Numbered from the stretch's first letter, positions 8,062 to 17,296 are shown. The stretch is DNA of 64,000 nucleotides from Bacteroidales bacterium (GCA_003851245.1 BHEP01000007.1:1-64000); one strand, 5' to 3'. Numbers and translations: made by a program. Notes: generated by a model from the letters alone, not told the origin.

Positions 8062-10011
8062 TCAAAAGCCAGGCAATTGTCTTAGGTTGGGATTCTTATC
8101 AATTTGACCCTGATGAATGGGAGCCCAATAATTTCTCTTGGTAAATACCCTATTCATATAGGGTTTTCTCACAAAAAATGCTTGAGGGTTGTCGAGGTCA
8201 TCACTTTTTTGAGTTCCTGCATAGTTCATACCATAGAAGGTTCTGTTGAGGGTTTTTTCTCCTATCATCAAGCGCCTTAGATCGTCGTATCTGATTGAGA
8301 ACTCACAATTAAGCTCCACCCTACGCTCACGATAGATGGCTTCGCGCATGGCAGACTGCTTGCTTGGTGCAGGAAGCTGCCCTACATTGCTACCATAACT
8401 TGGCACGCCTGCTCGCTCTCTTATTTTATTGAGGTAGAACAATATTTCGGTACTATTGCCTGGGTTCGACTCATTCAAGGCCTCAGCATAATTGAGATAA
8501 GCCTCGCCCAAACGGTATAGAATACCTGGACGGTAGGCTCGTATATTGTTGCGAGGGTCGTGATCAGGATGCACTTTCTTTCTTAGCAAGTAGCCGTTTT
8601 GAGGAGCATCATGCGTGGGGCCTCCATCGGGAGAGCCCGAATAGAATTGGGTTTGCCTATTTTCTCTTCGCACCCAGCTGCCATTGTAAAGCACCGAAAG
8701 ATAGAATCGTGGCTCACGATTGCAATACATATTGTATGTTCCCTCCTGCGTGATTGGATTCTCAATATCGTCGCGACTGCCCTTAGATTCTATCCATTTT
8801 GTTTTCCTCATTTCGTCGGCAGTGGAGAATCCCTCTTCGGAGTATCCCGATGCAGGATTGATTATTGGGCTCCCATCGGCATTGTATCCCGTGATGGGCG
8901 ACTCTCCATTTGCCATAAAGAAGGCATCCACCAATTCTTGAGAAACACCCAATCCACCATTGCCACCCATACCACGAGGAGTGCCATGCTTGTCATACTC
9001 GTAAGAATCATCATTGCTGCCACCTCCATTGCCTGTGCTGGGGCGACCAAATAATATCTCCTTATTTCCCTCATCAAAGCGTTTGAAAGACATATTTTGA
9101 TAAGACATAAAAGGATCTATGGAGCCATCGCTATTGTATTCGTAGTACAATTGATGCCCATTGGCTTGGGCAAAATCTACAAGATATTTATTTGCCTGTG
9201 TTGCCTTATCCCATTTTGTTTGATCGTATGTGGTATTGAATATCTCTACCCCCTTATCATTGACATAAGCCTTATAATCAGGATTCCCATTTACTAGGGG
9301 GCTGGCAGCAAAGAGTAGCATTCGTGCTCTTACGGCCATACACATCACCGAAGTAATTCGTCCATATTTTCTAGCTTCGGTATAGGATGGAGGCAGTATT
9401 TTTGACACCTCCAGCAATTCGCCATCTATCCAGTCTATCACCTCGTCGAAAGGCGTTTGCCCTATCATAAGCTCATCGGTAGAAGCATCGATATCGGACA
9501 AGCCCGTTTGCAAGGGTATGGCTCCATAGTTGGAGACCATTATATAATAGTAATAAGCAATCAGGAAGCGACACTCAGCCTTCATATAGGCAACCTCTTG
9601 CTCCGATACCAGCTGTTGGGGATTGGCTTTTACATTGTTGATAAAAATGTATGCCGCCCTTATTTTGGGAGGAAAATCGCCCCAGTAGCCAGCCCCCCAG
9701 CCGCTCGAGGAATTCCAGTTGCCCTGTATCTTGTTCACTACATCCCAACCAAAGACCTCCCAGCCTCTTGAGGGAGAAAAATCGTCGGCTAGGCAATCTA
9801 CATGCTTAGCTTTATCTAAGTAAGGAATTGGTATCTTTGAGTATACCCCTGCCAACCAGTCTTCCGTACGGGTTTTGTCTCTAAACACCATTTCCAAGGT
9901 AAGCTCATCGTCGGGCGACTTGTCGAGGTAGTCGCAGGCAAAGGCAAGGAAGGGAAATAGGAGGATAAATAAATATCTGCTAAATTTAACTCTTGATATA
10001 TTTTGTTTCAT
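8062..10011 (-). CDS. SusD/RagB-family nutrient-binding lipoprotein
   Basis: A 649-residue lipoprotein with lipobox AFAC (Cys 26) and the typical start CDYLDKSPDDELTLEMVF. The N-terminal helical TPR-like part includes TEDWLAGVYSKIP, and the C-terminal RagB/SusD domain includes YRLGEAYLNYAEALNE and RERRVELNCEFSIRYDDLRR. It ends with PNLRQLPGF, a common SusD ending. It forms the lid of the SusC barrel at the outer membrane and captures glycans. The gene starts 19 bp after susC, as expected for a susCD pair. Confidence 0.95.
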   Translation of the reverse strand: MKQNISRVKFSRYLFILLFPFLAFACDYLDKSPDDELTLEMVFRDKTRTEDWLAGVYSKIPIPYLDKAKHVDCLADDFSPSRGWEVFGWDVVNKIQGNWNSSSGWGAGYWGDFPPKIRAAYIFINNVKANPQQLVSEQEVAYMKAECRFLIAYYYYIMVSNYGAIPLQTGLSDIDASTDELMIGQTPFDEVIDWIDGELLEVSKILPPSYTEARKYGRITSVMCMAVRARMLLFAASPLVNGNPDYKAYVNDKGVEIFNTTYDQTKWDKATQANKYLVDFAQANGHQLYYEYNSDGSIDPFMSYQNMSFKRFDEGNKEILFGRPSTGNGGGSNDDSYEYDKHGTPRGMGGNGGLGVSQELVDAFFMANGESPITGYNADGSPIINPASGYSEEGFSTADEMRKTKWIESKGSRDDIENPITQEGTYNMYCNREPRFYLSVLYNGSWVRRENRQTQFYSGSPDGGPTHDAPQNGYLLRKKVHPDHDPRNNIRAYRPGILYRLGEAYLNYAEALNESNPGNSTEILFYLNKIRERAGVPSYGSNVGQLPAPSKQSAMREAIYRERRVELNCEFSIRYDDLRRLMIGEKTLNRTFYGMNYAGTQKSDDLDNPQAFFVRKPYMNRVFTKRNYWAPIHQGQIDKNPNLRQLPGF

Positions 10012-10030
10012 GACTTAATGTGTTACGTAA

Positions 10031-13000
10031 TTAAAAATTGACTTGCAAACCAACAGAATAAGAGCGCATTATGGGGTATTTCAATCCATTGTTTTCGGGC
10101 GTATTGAGCTCGGGATCCCAGAGCTTAAATCCAGACATACACAATAGATTGGTGCCTCTTAGAAAGAACCTTGCACTCTGAGCAGGTCGTATAAGCTTCT
10201 TGGGTGCAGAATATCCTACCTCTAAGTTTTTTAGTCTTAGCATACTCATATCTTTGAGCCACCAGGTAGACTCTTGCGAGTTGTTGGCATTAGTGCCGAT
10301 AGACAGGCGCGGATAAAATACATCCTGACTTGGATTTTCTACCGTCCAGCTATCATAAGCGTTGGTGTATATGTTTCCTGTTGCGCCCTGTGTGGAGCCA
10401 GGCATAAAGAAGCCACCCCTACCAATGGTGCGGTAGGTCTTATCGCTGCCTTGAAAGAGGAAACCAAAGTCAAAGCTCTTATAATTCAGATTGACACCAA
10501 AGCCATATACCAATTGCGGATCCACGGTTCCTCCTATGGGAGACCTGTCTTTTTCATTTATCTCATTATCGCCATTCATATCTTTGTATCGTATATCTCC
10601 AGGACGAACAGCACTAAAGGTGTGCTTAGGCAGACCTTCTATCAATATGCCCTTGTCTACATCAATAAAATCGGCTTCGGTGAAAAGGCCTTCGGCAATG
10701 AGTCCAAATATTTGCCCTACGGGCAGACCTGTGGATGAGCGATTGGTGCCAATCACTCCCATATCCTCGTCTTGCTCTACGATTTTATTTTTGGCATAGG
10801 TGAGTGTGCCTCTAGCTGAAATAAAAATATCCTTGCTGATTCGCTTGTTTACATCCATCGTTATGTCAAATCCCTTATTATCGACTTTTCCAAAATTAGC
10901 CCAAGGAAGGCTTGCAAAACCTGCTGAATTGGGAAAGTTCTTGCGCTGCATAAAAATATCTCGTCGCCGCTCATCAAAAAAATCCACTTGTAGATCTATC
11001 ATATTCCATAAACCTAGTTCCACTCCTAGGTTGGTTTTTGCCACCGTTTCCCAGGTAAGTTGTGGCACTCCAATATCGCCCTCCCATTTTCCATTCCTAT
11101 GGAAGTCGGCTGTATTGCCCCAGTAATAACCGCCATTGCCGCCCTCATCTTCTATGGTTGTGACATAGGCAAATCGCCTACCATCGAGTTTGTCATTTCC
11201 TACCAAGCCATGGGAGAATCTGAATTTAATCTTGGAAAACGTCTTGTTGTAATCTTGCATAAAAGCCTCTTCCGACATAATCCATCCCGCAGCTACCGAG
11301 GGAAAGAATCCAAAACGCTTACCCTTGGCAAAATTTTCCGATCCATTGTATCCAAAGTTAACTTCGGCAATGTATTTTGAACTCAGAGTATATGAAAGTC
11401 GCCCTGCAAAACCCTGATTTCTATAAGGCAGCTTATCGCCATTGTCATAATCTCTTTGGTTGTATAAAACCAGTGCATCCAGAGCATGCTTGGAATTGAA
11501 TACCTGATTGTAGGTAATATTTCCTTCCAGATAGGTACTATTGTCGCCCCAGTGTTGGATTCTTTCATGTCCCAAAAACTCTTGACCATACGAACTTACA
11601 ATTAAATCCAATGCCCCCGTTTCGGGATCTCTGCCTGTTGCTACATTGTAGTAGTCGGGACTTTTTGAGCGTTTTACGCCATTGCGAGAGAAGCTATCGA
11701 AGGAAAATGAAACCTTAGTTTTCAATCCTGGCAGTATGGATTTCATGTCTTGCTCCACAGAAACCAAGGTCTCGAGCTTGCTTTGCGCATCTCTTTCATA
11801 GCCATCTTGCGTGGCTCGTGCCCAAGGATTTGTTCTTTCAGGAACCTTAGGAATTTGTCCAGAGGAGTATCTGACAGGGTGCACAAATGGAGGAGTAGAG
11901 AAGGCATCATTGAATAAATCGTCGATGCCGACAGCTGGACTAAAGCGTTTCTGCAAATATCCACCAAGATTGACCCTCAACAAGGTGGTAGACGTAAGAT
12001 CCATATCCACATTGGAACGTATATTGTACCTATCGAGCCTCAGCGAAGAGTCCCATTCTTGATTCTTATCGCGCTTCATGATACCATCTTCGTGATAATA
12101 GGCGGTTACAAAGGCATACCTCAAACGCTCATTACCACCCGATATATCTACCGACGCACGGCTGTTGTATCCATGCTTGTTGGAAATCTCATCCACCCAA
12201 TCTATATTTGGATAGAGGTCGTCATCGACTCCCAGACGGGTATTTTCAATCCTTTGCGGGTCATACAATAAGTTGATAGCTCCATTCTGCCTGCCAATAT
12301 CATTGAGCAATTGCATGTAGGGGGCGGCTCCTAGGAAACTAGGCATTTTAACAGCTTCGGTAATTCCATGCTCCATATTCACCCTAACGGAGGTTTTTCC
12401 TATCTTTCCTCTTTTGGTGGTAACGATAATAACTCCATTGGCTCCTCTTACTCCATAAATTGCCGTGGCGGAAGCATCTTTGAGCACCGAGAAACTTTCT
12501 ATCTCGCTTGCATCAAGGTTATTTAGCGATCTTTCTATACCATCGACCAGCACCAGGGGATTGCGAGCTCCTCCACCAGCGAAGGTACTGATACCTCTGA
12601 TCCAAAAGTCAGAATTGTCATACCCTGGCTCGCCCGATCGTTGCGCCCCAATGATACCACCTATATTACCCACTAAATTGTTGCTCAAAGAACGGGTAGT
12701 TCCAGATTGCAATCTACCAGGCTCAATAGTCGAAATAGAACCTACCACGGATGCTCTCTTCTGTGTGCCATAGCCCACAACGACCACCTCATCCAAGGCA
12801 TTGTCGTCTTCGAGCATGGTAATATTTATCATATCGTCCCTTCCGACTGCTACTTCTTGTTTGAGAAAGCCCAGGTACGAGAACTGCAAAACGGCTCCTT
12901 CGGGCACATCTACAATATACATTCCGTCGAAATTTGTGACGGCTCCTGTTTTTGTGCCTTTCACAAGTACAGACACGCCGATGAGCGTTTCGCCTTCCTT

Positions 13001-13417
13001 GTCGAGTATTGTGCCGGTGATGCGCCGTGTTTTGCGCTGCTGCTGCAGATCAGCTTCGTTTTTAGAAATAAATACCTGCCTATCGTTGATGACATACTTA
13101 TTTCCTGTGTTTTTGAACAATTCGTCCAGCACCTTATCTATGGTTTGCTTGCGAACTTTGATAGAAGTATTCTTGCGTACATCCAAATTCTCATCGAAGT
13201 AAAAGAATACATACTCGCTACTACTTTCTATTTCTGAAAGTACTTCCCTGATTGTAGTGTTTTTCAAGTCTAAACTCAAATAGCTTGTTTGAGAATAGCT
13301 ACTTTCTGAATAACAGACTCTTGTTCCTAATATTAGAAAGAGAACAGTTAACCTCATAATTTTAAGAGTTAATCCAGTACTAGCCCCCATAGAGCTCAAA
13401 TTACCAAAATTTATCAT
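10031..13417 (-). CDS. SusC/RagA-family TonB-dependent outer membrane transporter with N-terminal STN domain
   Basis: A 1128-residue protein. After the signal peptide comes an STN domain (about residues 45-115, TTIREVLSEIES). Next is a carboxypeptidase regulatory-like domain (about 130-205, ITGTILDKEGETLIGVSV), a TonB-box region DEVVVVGYGTQKR, a plug (about 220-340, LKDASATAIYGVRGANGVI) and the barrel, ending in VNF. It imports glycans with SusD and TonB energy. The STN domain lets such transporters signal to FecR-type anti-sigma factors, and a FecR gene and an ECF sigma gene lie directly upstream. The transporter is therefore probably both uptake channel and sensor. Alternative starts exist nearer the signal peptide (M10, M21). 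Confidence 0.95.
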   Translation of the reverse strand: MINFGNLSSMGASTGLTLKIMRLTVLFLILGTRVCYSESSYSQTSYLSLDLKNTTIREVLSEIESSSEYVFFYFDENLDVRKNTSIKVRKQTIDKVLDELFKNTGNKYVINDRQVFISKNEADLQQQRKTRRITGTILDKEGETLIGVSVLVKGTKTGAVTNFDGMYIVDVPEGAVLQFSYLGFLKQEVAVGRDDMINITMLEDDNALDEVVVVGYGTQKRASVVGSISTIEPGRLQSGTTRSLSNNLVGNIGGIIGAQRSGEPGYDNSDFWIRGISTFAGGGARNPLVLVDGIERSLNNLDASEIESFSVLKDASATAIYGVRGANGVIIVTTKRGKIGKTSVRVNMEHGITEAVKMPSFLGAAPYMQLLNDIGRQNGAINLLYDPQRIENTRLGVDDDLYPNIDWVDEISNKHGYNSRASVDISGGNERLRYAFVTAYYHEDGIMKRDKNQEWDSSLRLDRYNIRSNVDMDLTSTTLLRVNLGGYLQKRFSPAVGIDDLFNDAFSTPPFVHPVRYSSGQIPKVPERTNPWARATQDGYERDAQSKLETLVSVEQDMKSILPGLKTKVSFSFDSFSRNGVKRSKSPDYYNVATGRDPETGALDLIVSSYGQEFLGHERIQHWGDNSTYLEGNITYNQVFNSKHALDALVLYNQRDYDNGDKLPYRNQGFAGRLSYTLSSKYIAEVNFGYNGSENFAKGKRFGFFPSVAAGWIMSEEAFMQDYNKTFSKIKFRFSHGLVGNDKLDGRRFAYVTTIEDEGGNGGYYWGNTADFHRNGKWEGDIGVPQLTWETVAKTNLGVELGLWNMIDLQVDFFDERRRDIFMQRKNFPNSAGFASLPWANFGKVDNKGFDITMDVNKRISKDIFISARGTLTYAKNKIVEQDEDMGVIGTNRSSTGLPVGQIFGLIAEGLFTEADFIDVDKGILIEGLPKHTFSAVRPGDIRYKDMNGDNEINEKDRSPIGGTVDPQLVYGFGVNLNYKSFDFGFLFQGSDKTYRTIGRGGFFMPGSTQGATGNIYTNAYDSWTVENPSQDVFYPRLSIGTNANNSQESTWWLKDMSMLRLKNLEVGYSAPKKLIRPAQSARFFLRGTNLLCMSGFKLWDPELNTPENNGLKYPIMRSYSVGLQVNF

Positions 13418-13472
13418 ACATTTGTAATGATTTAATGATTTAACGTAATGCTACTTATTTTTTTGAATTGCA

Positions 13473-13502
13473 ATCGGGTGGTATTTGTCGATACCATCCG
13501 AT
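13473..13502 (-). promoter_or_regulatory. Hairpin between fecR and susC
   Basis: ATCGGGTGGTAT (13473-13484), loop TTGTCG, ATACCATCCGAT (13491-13502): 12 pairs with one G-T wobble. It lies in the 161-bp gap where a sigma-dependent susC promoter would also be expected. It may end the regulator transcript or be part of the susC leader or operator. Confidence 0.5.
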
Positions 13503-13578
13503 TATTTGGTTTTCTCGATCACTTATTTATTCCTCATAGGCAAATTTTTTTATTGTAATTTTTACTGGTGTTTAGATT

Positions 13579-14841
13579 TTATTTTTTAGATATATCATAT
13601 TTATTGTTGCCGTATTCAATGTGTATGGGCAGTGTAAATGCCAATCCATTCAAGACCTCCAACAAATCGTCCTTGAGATCCAACTTTCCAGAGCATTTGA
13701 GGCTGGCAATTTGAGGGTCGAAAGTAATTTCTTGCCCATAATGCCTAGCAAGACGCAGCAAGATAACCTCCAGATTTTCACTCTCGAAAGTATAAAAACC
13801 TTGCATCCACGAAGTATGTTTGCCAACATCTACTTTTGTTACTTTTTCTTTCCCCCCATTATATTCATACATCAGAGAGGGGCTCAAGTGAATATAGTGG
13901 CTTGTGTTTTTAGACCCTACATCTTTAGAAAGTATCTTGACAGCTCCCGATACCAAGACCACTTGTTTGTTATTGTCGCCAAGATAGGACATGACGTTAA
14001 ATTTAGTTCCCAAAACCTGAATATAGAGTTCCGAAGTGCGGACCACGAACGGGCGACTGGCATCTGCAAAGACCTCTACAAAGACCTCTCCATCGACGTA
14101 TATCTCTCTCTGCGCTTCTGCAAATTGCACTGGGTAAACAACTCTAGTACCAGCATTTACATGTATAACAGTGCCGTCATTCAATGTCAGCTTAGAACGT
14201 TTTCCCCTGGGTACAAGCAATTGATTGAAGGCCGCCGACTGGGTTTGGGGTATTGCTTTTTCGGCTGTTGTGATTTGCGTGGAATCGTAAGAAATATCAG
14301 GTTCTATTTCCGACAGAAAGATTGTATTTGTGCTCGACAAAACCAATTTAATATCTGACTGATCATCAACCGACAGGTTATTTTGTGATACATAGCTGCT
14401 TATATCCTGGTTGGCATCGGCCAAAATTGACGTTTGCTCCTGCACAAAAAACAAGGTAGTTGAAACTATCAATGCAATACTTGCTGCTACAGCCATTGCT
14501 ATGTAAAGCTGTTTTTTTCTTGACTTTCTCTTAGCATGGCTTTTATTACTTGCTGAATTCAGCCTTTGATTGATTTGATTTACCTTATCCCACAATACCG
14601 AAAGCTCCTGATCAGACAGACCTAGGTTTTTATTACTAATAAATTCTTTTTCAATAGATTCGAGAACAAATATAGCTGATTCAAATTCGCGGCGATTGAT
14701 GCTATTATTTTGTAGGAGAGTAGACCAAAATTCGGCACTTAGCCGACTAGGCTTTTTGAGAGAAGAGATAAAAAAGTCGTCTGCCAAAAAATCTTTGGCT
14801 GTAAAATTGGAGTAGTCCTTGTTAGAAAGCTGTTCTTGCAT
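13579..14841 (-). CDS. FecR-family anti-sigma factor
   Basis: A 420-residue single-pass membrane protein. A cytoplasmic N-terminal part of about 110 residues ends in a basic stretch (KRKSRKKQ). The transmembrane segment (about 112-130, AMAVAASIALIVSTTLFFV) follows. The periplasmic FecR domain has LLVPRGKRSKLTLNDGT and VLGTKFNVMSY. A C-terminal DUF4974-like domain (ENLEVILLRLARHYGQEI) completes it. FecR proteins hold their ECF sigma factor until the STN domain of an outer-membrane transporter signals substrate. The sigma gene is immediately upstream and the STN-bearing susC immediately downstream, matching that circuit. It is somewhat longer than common FecR proteins because of extra residues between the membrane segment and the FecR domain. 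Confidence 0.9.
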   Translation of the reverse strand: MQEQLSNKDYSNFTAKDFLADDFFISSLKKPSRLSAEFWSTLLQNNSINRREFESAIFVLESIEKEFISNKNLGLSDQELSVLWDKVNQINQRLNSASNKSHAKRKSRKKQLYIAMAVAASIALIVSTTLFFVQEQTSILADANQDISSYVSQNNLSVDDQSDIKLVLSSTNTIFLSEIEPDISYDSTQITTAEKAIPQTQSAAFNQLLVPRGKRSKLTLNDGTVIHVNAGTRVVYPVQFAEAQREIYVDGEVFVEVFADASRPFVVRTSELYIQVLGTKFNVMSYLGDNNKQVVLVSGAVKILSKDVGSKNTSHYIHLSPSLMYEYNGGKEKVTKVDVGKHTSWMQGFYTFESENLEVILLRLARHYGQEITFDPQIASLKCSGKLDLKDDLLEVLNGLAFTLPIHIEYGNNKYDISKK

Positions 14842-14936
14842 ATGATAGATGTACTTCTATATACAAAACAACATACTTTGACATTTATACTCACTTTTTT
14901 TGTAAAATAATCAAAATATTGTAAAATAAGCTGGAT

Positions 14937-15084
14937 GGAGGCATACCTAAAGGGATAAAATGCAATCGTATGCCCTTTCATATGCAGTATTTGCCCTTGT
15001 CGTAGCTGCCGTGTCCCTTTAGGGACTTACGCTCGGTAGAAACGCAAAATGCAAAATACACCGCATGCCTTTAGGTAGGCATCC
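14937..15084. repeat. Imperfect inverted repeat with three CCTTTAGG cores between sigma and fecR genes
   Basis: A 17-bp arm GGAGGCATACCTAAAGG (14937-14953) matches the reverse complement of 15068-15084 at 15 of 17 positions. Between them lies the palindrome GTCCCTTTAGGGAC (15013-15026). The core CCTTTAGG (either strand) thus appears three times in about 130 bp. The right arm overlaps the last codons of the sigma gene. It could be a protein-binding region or the remnant of a small mobile repeat. Confidence 0.4.
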
Positions 15085-15655
15085 TGTTTATTGAGGATTC
15101 TTTTATTTTCTTGATGGCTCTTTGAATAATATTCTGCACCGACTGGTAGTTCATACCCATAAGTACTCCTATTTCATCTATACTCATAGACTCTATAAAA
15201 CGGTAGTGAATGGCCTCTTTTTGGCGTTGGCTGAGCAATGCAAATACGTTTTGTACTTGCATTTTATAATTGCTCTCCGTTTCTTGGCTAATTAATTCTT
15301 CTTCAAGCGTCTTAGCATTTTCATCGTGCAGGTTCTCTAGGTCTTGGCTCAATGGATAGAGCTCTATTTTTTGCTTTTTAAAGGCATTAAACAGTTTGTT
15401 TCTAAGTGCTACGAAGAGATACAACTTTATGCTGTCGGTTGGTTTTAAGCCACACCTATTGCTATATAGATGCACAAAAATATCGTGAATGCAATCTTTT
15501 ATCAGTTCCCTGTCGGAACTTAGCTGAAGCCCTTGAAAAAACAAGGGCTTAGCATATTTTTGATAAATAAAGCTATAGGCAGTATCATCTCCGGCAAGGA
15601 AGCGACTCCACAGGGATATGTCATTATCAGAAATAGTATCTTTCTTTATAGGCAT
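15071..15655 (-). CDS. ECF RNA polymerase sigma factor (Bacteroides-type sigma-70)
   Basis: A 194-residue protein with a sigma-2 region (about 15-95, YQKYAKPLFFQGLQLS, CIHDIFVHLY) and a sigma-4 helix-turn-helix (about 125-185, IDEIGVLMGMNYQSVQNII). It belongs to the ECF group paired with FecR anti-sigma factors next to SusCD loci. It probably directs transcription of the susC-to-hydrolase genes when released from the FecR protein encoded next. It begins 32 bp after secG on the same strand, so it might also be reached by readthrough from the housekeeping operon. The last codons lie within an inverted repeat. Confidence 0.92.
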   Translation of the reverse strand: MPIKKDTISDNDISLWSRFLAGDDTAYSFIYQKYAKPLFFQGLQLSSDRELIKDCIHDIFVHLYSNRCGLKPTDSIKLYLFVALRNKLFNAFKKQKIELYPLSQDLENLHDENAKTLEEELISQETESNYKMQVQNVFALLSQRQKEAIHYRFIESMSIDEIGVLMGMNYQSVQNIIQRAIKKIKESSINRMPT

Positions 15656-15664
15656 AATACCGCT

Positions 15665-15683
15665 CTCCTACCGTTGCTAGGAG
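15665..15683 (-). terminator. Small hairpin between secG and the sigma gene
   Basis: CTCCTA (15665-15670) and TAGGAG (15678-15683) pair around a seven-base loop inside the 32-bp gap. It is too weak and lacks a U-tract for a confident terminator call, but is the only candidate separating the two units. Confidence 0.3.
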
Positions 15684-15687
15684 TTTA

Positions 15688-16029
15688 TTATTCGGCAGGA
15701 GTAGCCTCAGGAGCAGCACTTCCAAAAGGAGATACTGTATTGGGATCTACGGTATGTATGTTTTGTATTGTATTTTTCAATTCTGATTCTGAACCTGGTA
15801 TGGCATTTGTGGGCAAGAAAAAAGATCCTAAAATGCACAATACGGCAATAAACCCTCCCAAGCCCCATGTGGCTTTCTCTAGGAAATCTGTAGTTTTGCG
15901 AACCCCCATCACCTGATTGGATGAAGAAAAGCCTGCAGCAAGACCGCCGCCCTTGGAATTTTGAACTACCACAGCCAATATTAAGAATAATGAGGCAACT
16001 ACAATCAACACTGAAATAAATACGTACAT
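15688..16029 (-). CDS. secG: Preprotein translocase subunit SecG
   Basis: A 113-residue inner-membrane protein with two membrane segments (about 2-20 and 53-72). The conserved QNSKGGGLAAGF motif lies between them. SecG stimulates the SecYEG channel during protein export. The C-terminal 35 residues (ending PEATPAE) are a low-complexity tail typical of Bacteroidetes SecG. It is the last gene of the operon that starts at mtaB, 3 bp after the TPR-like gene. Confidence 0.93.
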   Translation of the reverse strand: MYVFISVLIVVASLFLILAVVVQNSKGGGLAAGFSSSNQVMGVRKTTDFLEKATWGLGGFIAVLCILGSFFLPTNAIPGSESELKNTIQNIHTVDPNTVSPFGSAAPEATPAE

Positions 16030-16032
16030 CTG

Positions 16033-16767
16033 TTATGTTTTTTTAACGTTAATAATCAATTTCTCCAAATAACGAATTTGGTCTGCAAAGTAAAGGTTTT
16101 TTTCTGGATATAACAAACTTAGCTTTCGAATTATTTCCAATGCCTTCTCATATTTTTTTTGCTTGAGGTATATTTTTGCCAGAGTTTGGGAAAAGAACGC
16201 ATCTTCTTCGGCATTTTTTTTGTCCTCAATTGCTGGGGGAACTTGCATTTCCGATTCTGGCTTTAGGGTGAAGTGAAGGGCATTATTCTCATCATTTTCA
16301 ATAAATTGATCAATCACTCCTTGGTGAATAAGGGGTTTTGCTTTATCCTTATCGCTTGCTTCAGCACTCAACATATAAGAGATATAATCGCTACCTATCT
16401 GAGTTTCTTGAGATTTTTCTTTCAAGGCATCTACCGTTTCAACTTTTTTGTCGCTTAGAAAAAATTCTACCAAAGAGAATGTTTTTTCTTTGGTGGTTTC
16501 ACCTTCTATATCAGACTGTAGGAATGAGGCATATTTTTCATTTTCAAGCAAATACAAAATCTGCTTCTGCTCGCTGGCATAAAATGCCAACTTGCGAAGT
16601 TCCGAAGCATATCGCAGATCTTTTTCTTTCTGAAGATTCATTAAATATAGCACACGAGCCGTCTGAAAATAAGGGTATTCTTCTACCAAAGCCTCTATTT
16701 GTCGGAGGTTTGAAATATCCAAGGATGCTGGATCCTTTATTAATGCAATGATTTCTCTTGCCCTCAT
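16033..16767 (-). CDS. TPR-like protein of unknown function
   Basis: A 244-residue, mostly helical, soluble protein without a signal peptide. It opens with REIIALIKDPASLDISNLRQIEALVEEYPYF in two parts (a helix, then a TPR-like stretch). A C-terminal TPR-like unit (LAKIYLKQKKYEKALEIIRK) completes it. The middle is charged and poorly conserved in appearance. Genes of this type occur between lptE and secG in Bacteroidales, so a link to envelope assembly is plausible but unproven. It begins one base after lptE ends. Confidence 0.7.
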   Translation of the reverse strand: MRAREIIALIKDPASLDISNLRQIEALVEEYPYFQTARVLYLMNLQKEKDLRYASELRKLAFYASEQKQILYLLENEKYASFLQSDIEGETTKEKTFSLVEFFLSDKKVETVDALKEKSQETQIGSDYISYMLSAEASDKDKAKPLIHQGVIDQFIENDENNALHFTLKPESEMQVPPAIEDKKNAEEDAFFSQTLAKIYLKQKKYEKALEIIRKLSLLYPEKNLYFADQIRYLEKLIINVKKT

Positions 16768-16768
16768 A

Positions 16769-17296
16769 TTACCAATTTCCTAAGGTTGCATTATAAATCT
16801 CGTCTGCCAAATCTTCCACTATTTCTCTTATCAAGCGATCTTGAACAGACTCTAGGAGTTCGGTACTAGGAAACTCCCTATAGCCCGAAAAGCTCTGATC
16901 CAAATCGTCCGTCGGCTTTTTATTGTTGGTATAGCGCAATTTTACGCTTATGGTCAAACGATTTTGTGAGGAAAAGCCATCGTCCTTAACTGCCGACTGT
17001 GTCAATTGATAGGATGTTATTTCTCCTTCCAAATGCAGGTCGCCATTGTTGGGCTGCATACGCAGGCGCGTTTGGGTGATGAATTTATTCTTCAATCCAT
17101 CGGTAAAAGTCTGAGATAAGGATGGGTAAACAACCTCCGCCTGATTAGGAAATAAATCTATAGTCATGGTCTTTACCAAATTATAATCGACCGAGGCTCC
17201 ATTAAACTTGTAAGAAACAGAACAAGACAGCAGTATCAAACAAGACAATACAGCATAAATGCACGACCTAAAAAAGTAGGTTTTATTCCAATCCAT
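16769..17296 (-). CDS. lptE: LptE-family lipopolysaccharide assembly lipoprotein
   Basis: A 175-residue lipoprotein with lipobox LLSC (Cys 25) followed by SVSYKFNGASVDYN, the usual start of Bacteroidetes LptE-like proteins. The body has the alternating strands and C-terminal helix (RLIREIVEDLADEIYN) of the family. LptE plugs the LptD barrel that inserts lipopolysaccharide into the outer membrane. The gene overlaps the end of the sigma-54 activator gene by 14 bp, so translation is probably coupled. The family in Bacteroidetes is very divergent from the enterobacterial one; identification rests on the lipobox, size and gene order. Confidence 0.8.
   Translation of the reverse strand: MDWNKTYFFRSCIYAVLSCLILLSCSVSYKFNGASVDYNLVKTMTIDLFPNQAEVVYPSLSQTFTDGLKNKFITQTRLRMQPNNGDLHLEGEITSYQLTQSAVKDDGFSSQNRLTISVKLRYTNNKKPTDDLDQSFSGYREFPSTELLESVQDRLIREIVEDLADEIYNATLGNW

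Noticed and set aside
12707-13237. Plus-strand frame of 176 codons within susC
   Set aside because: Shadow of the STN and plug regions of SusC.
13621-14358. Long plus-strand frame of 245 codons opposite fecR
   Set aside because: It is the shadow of the FecR reading frame; no signal, motif or start context supports it.
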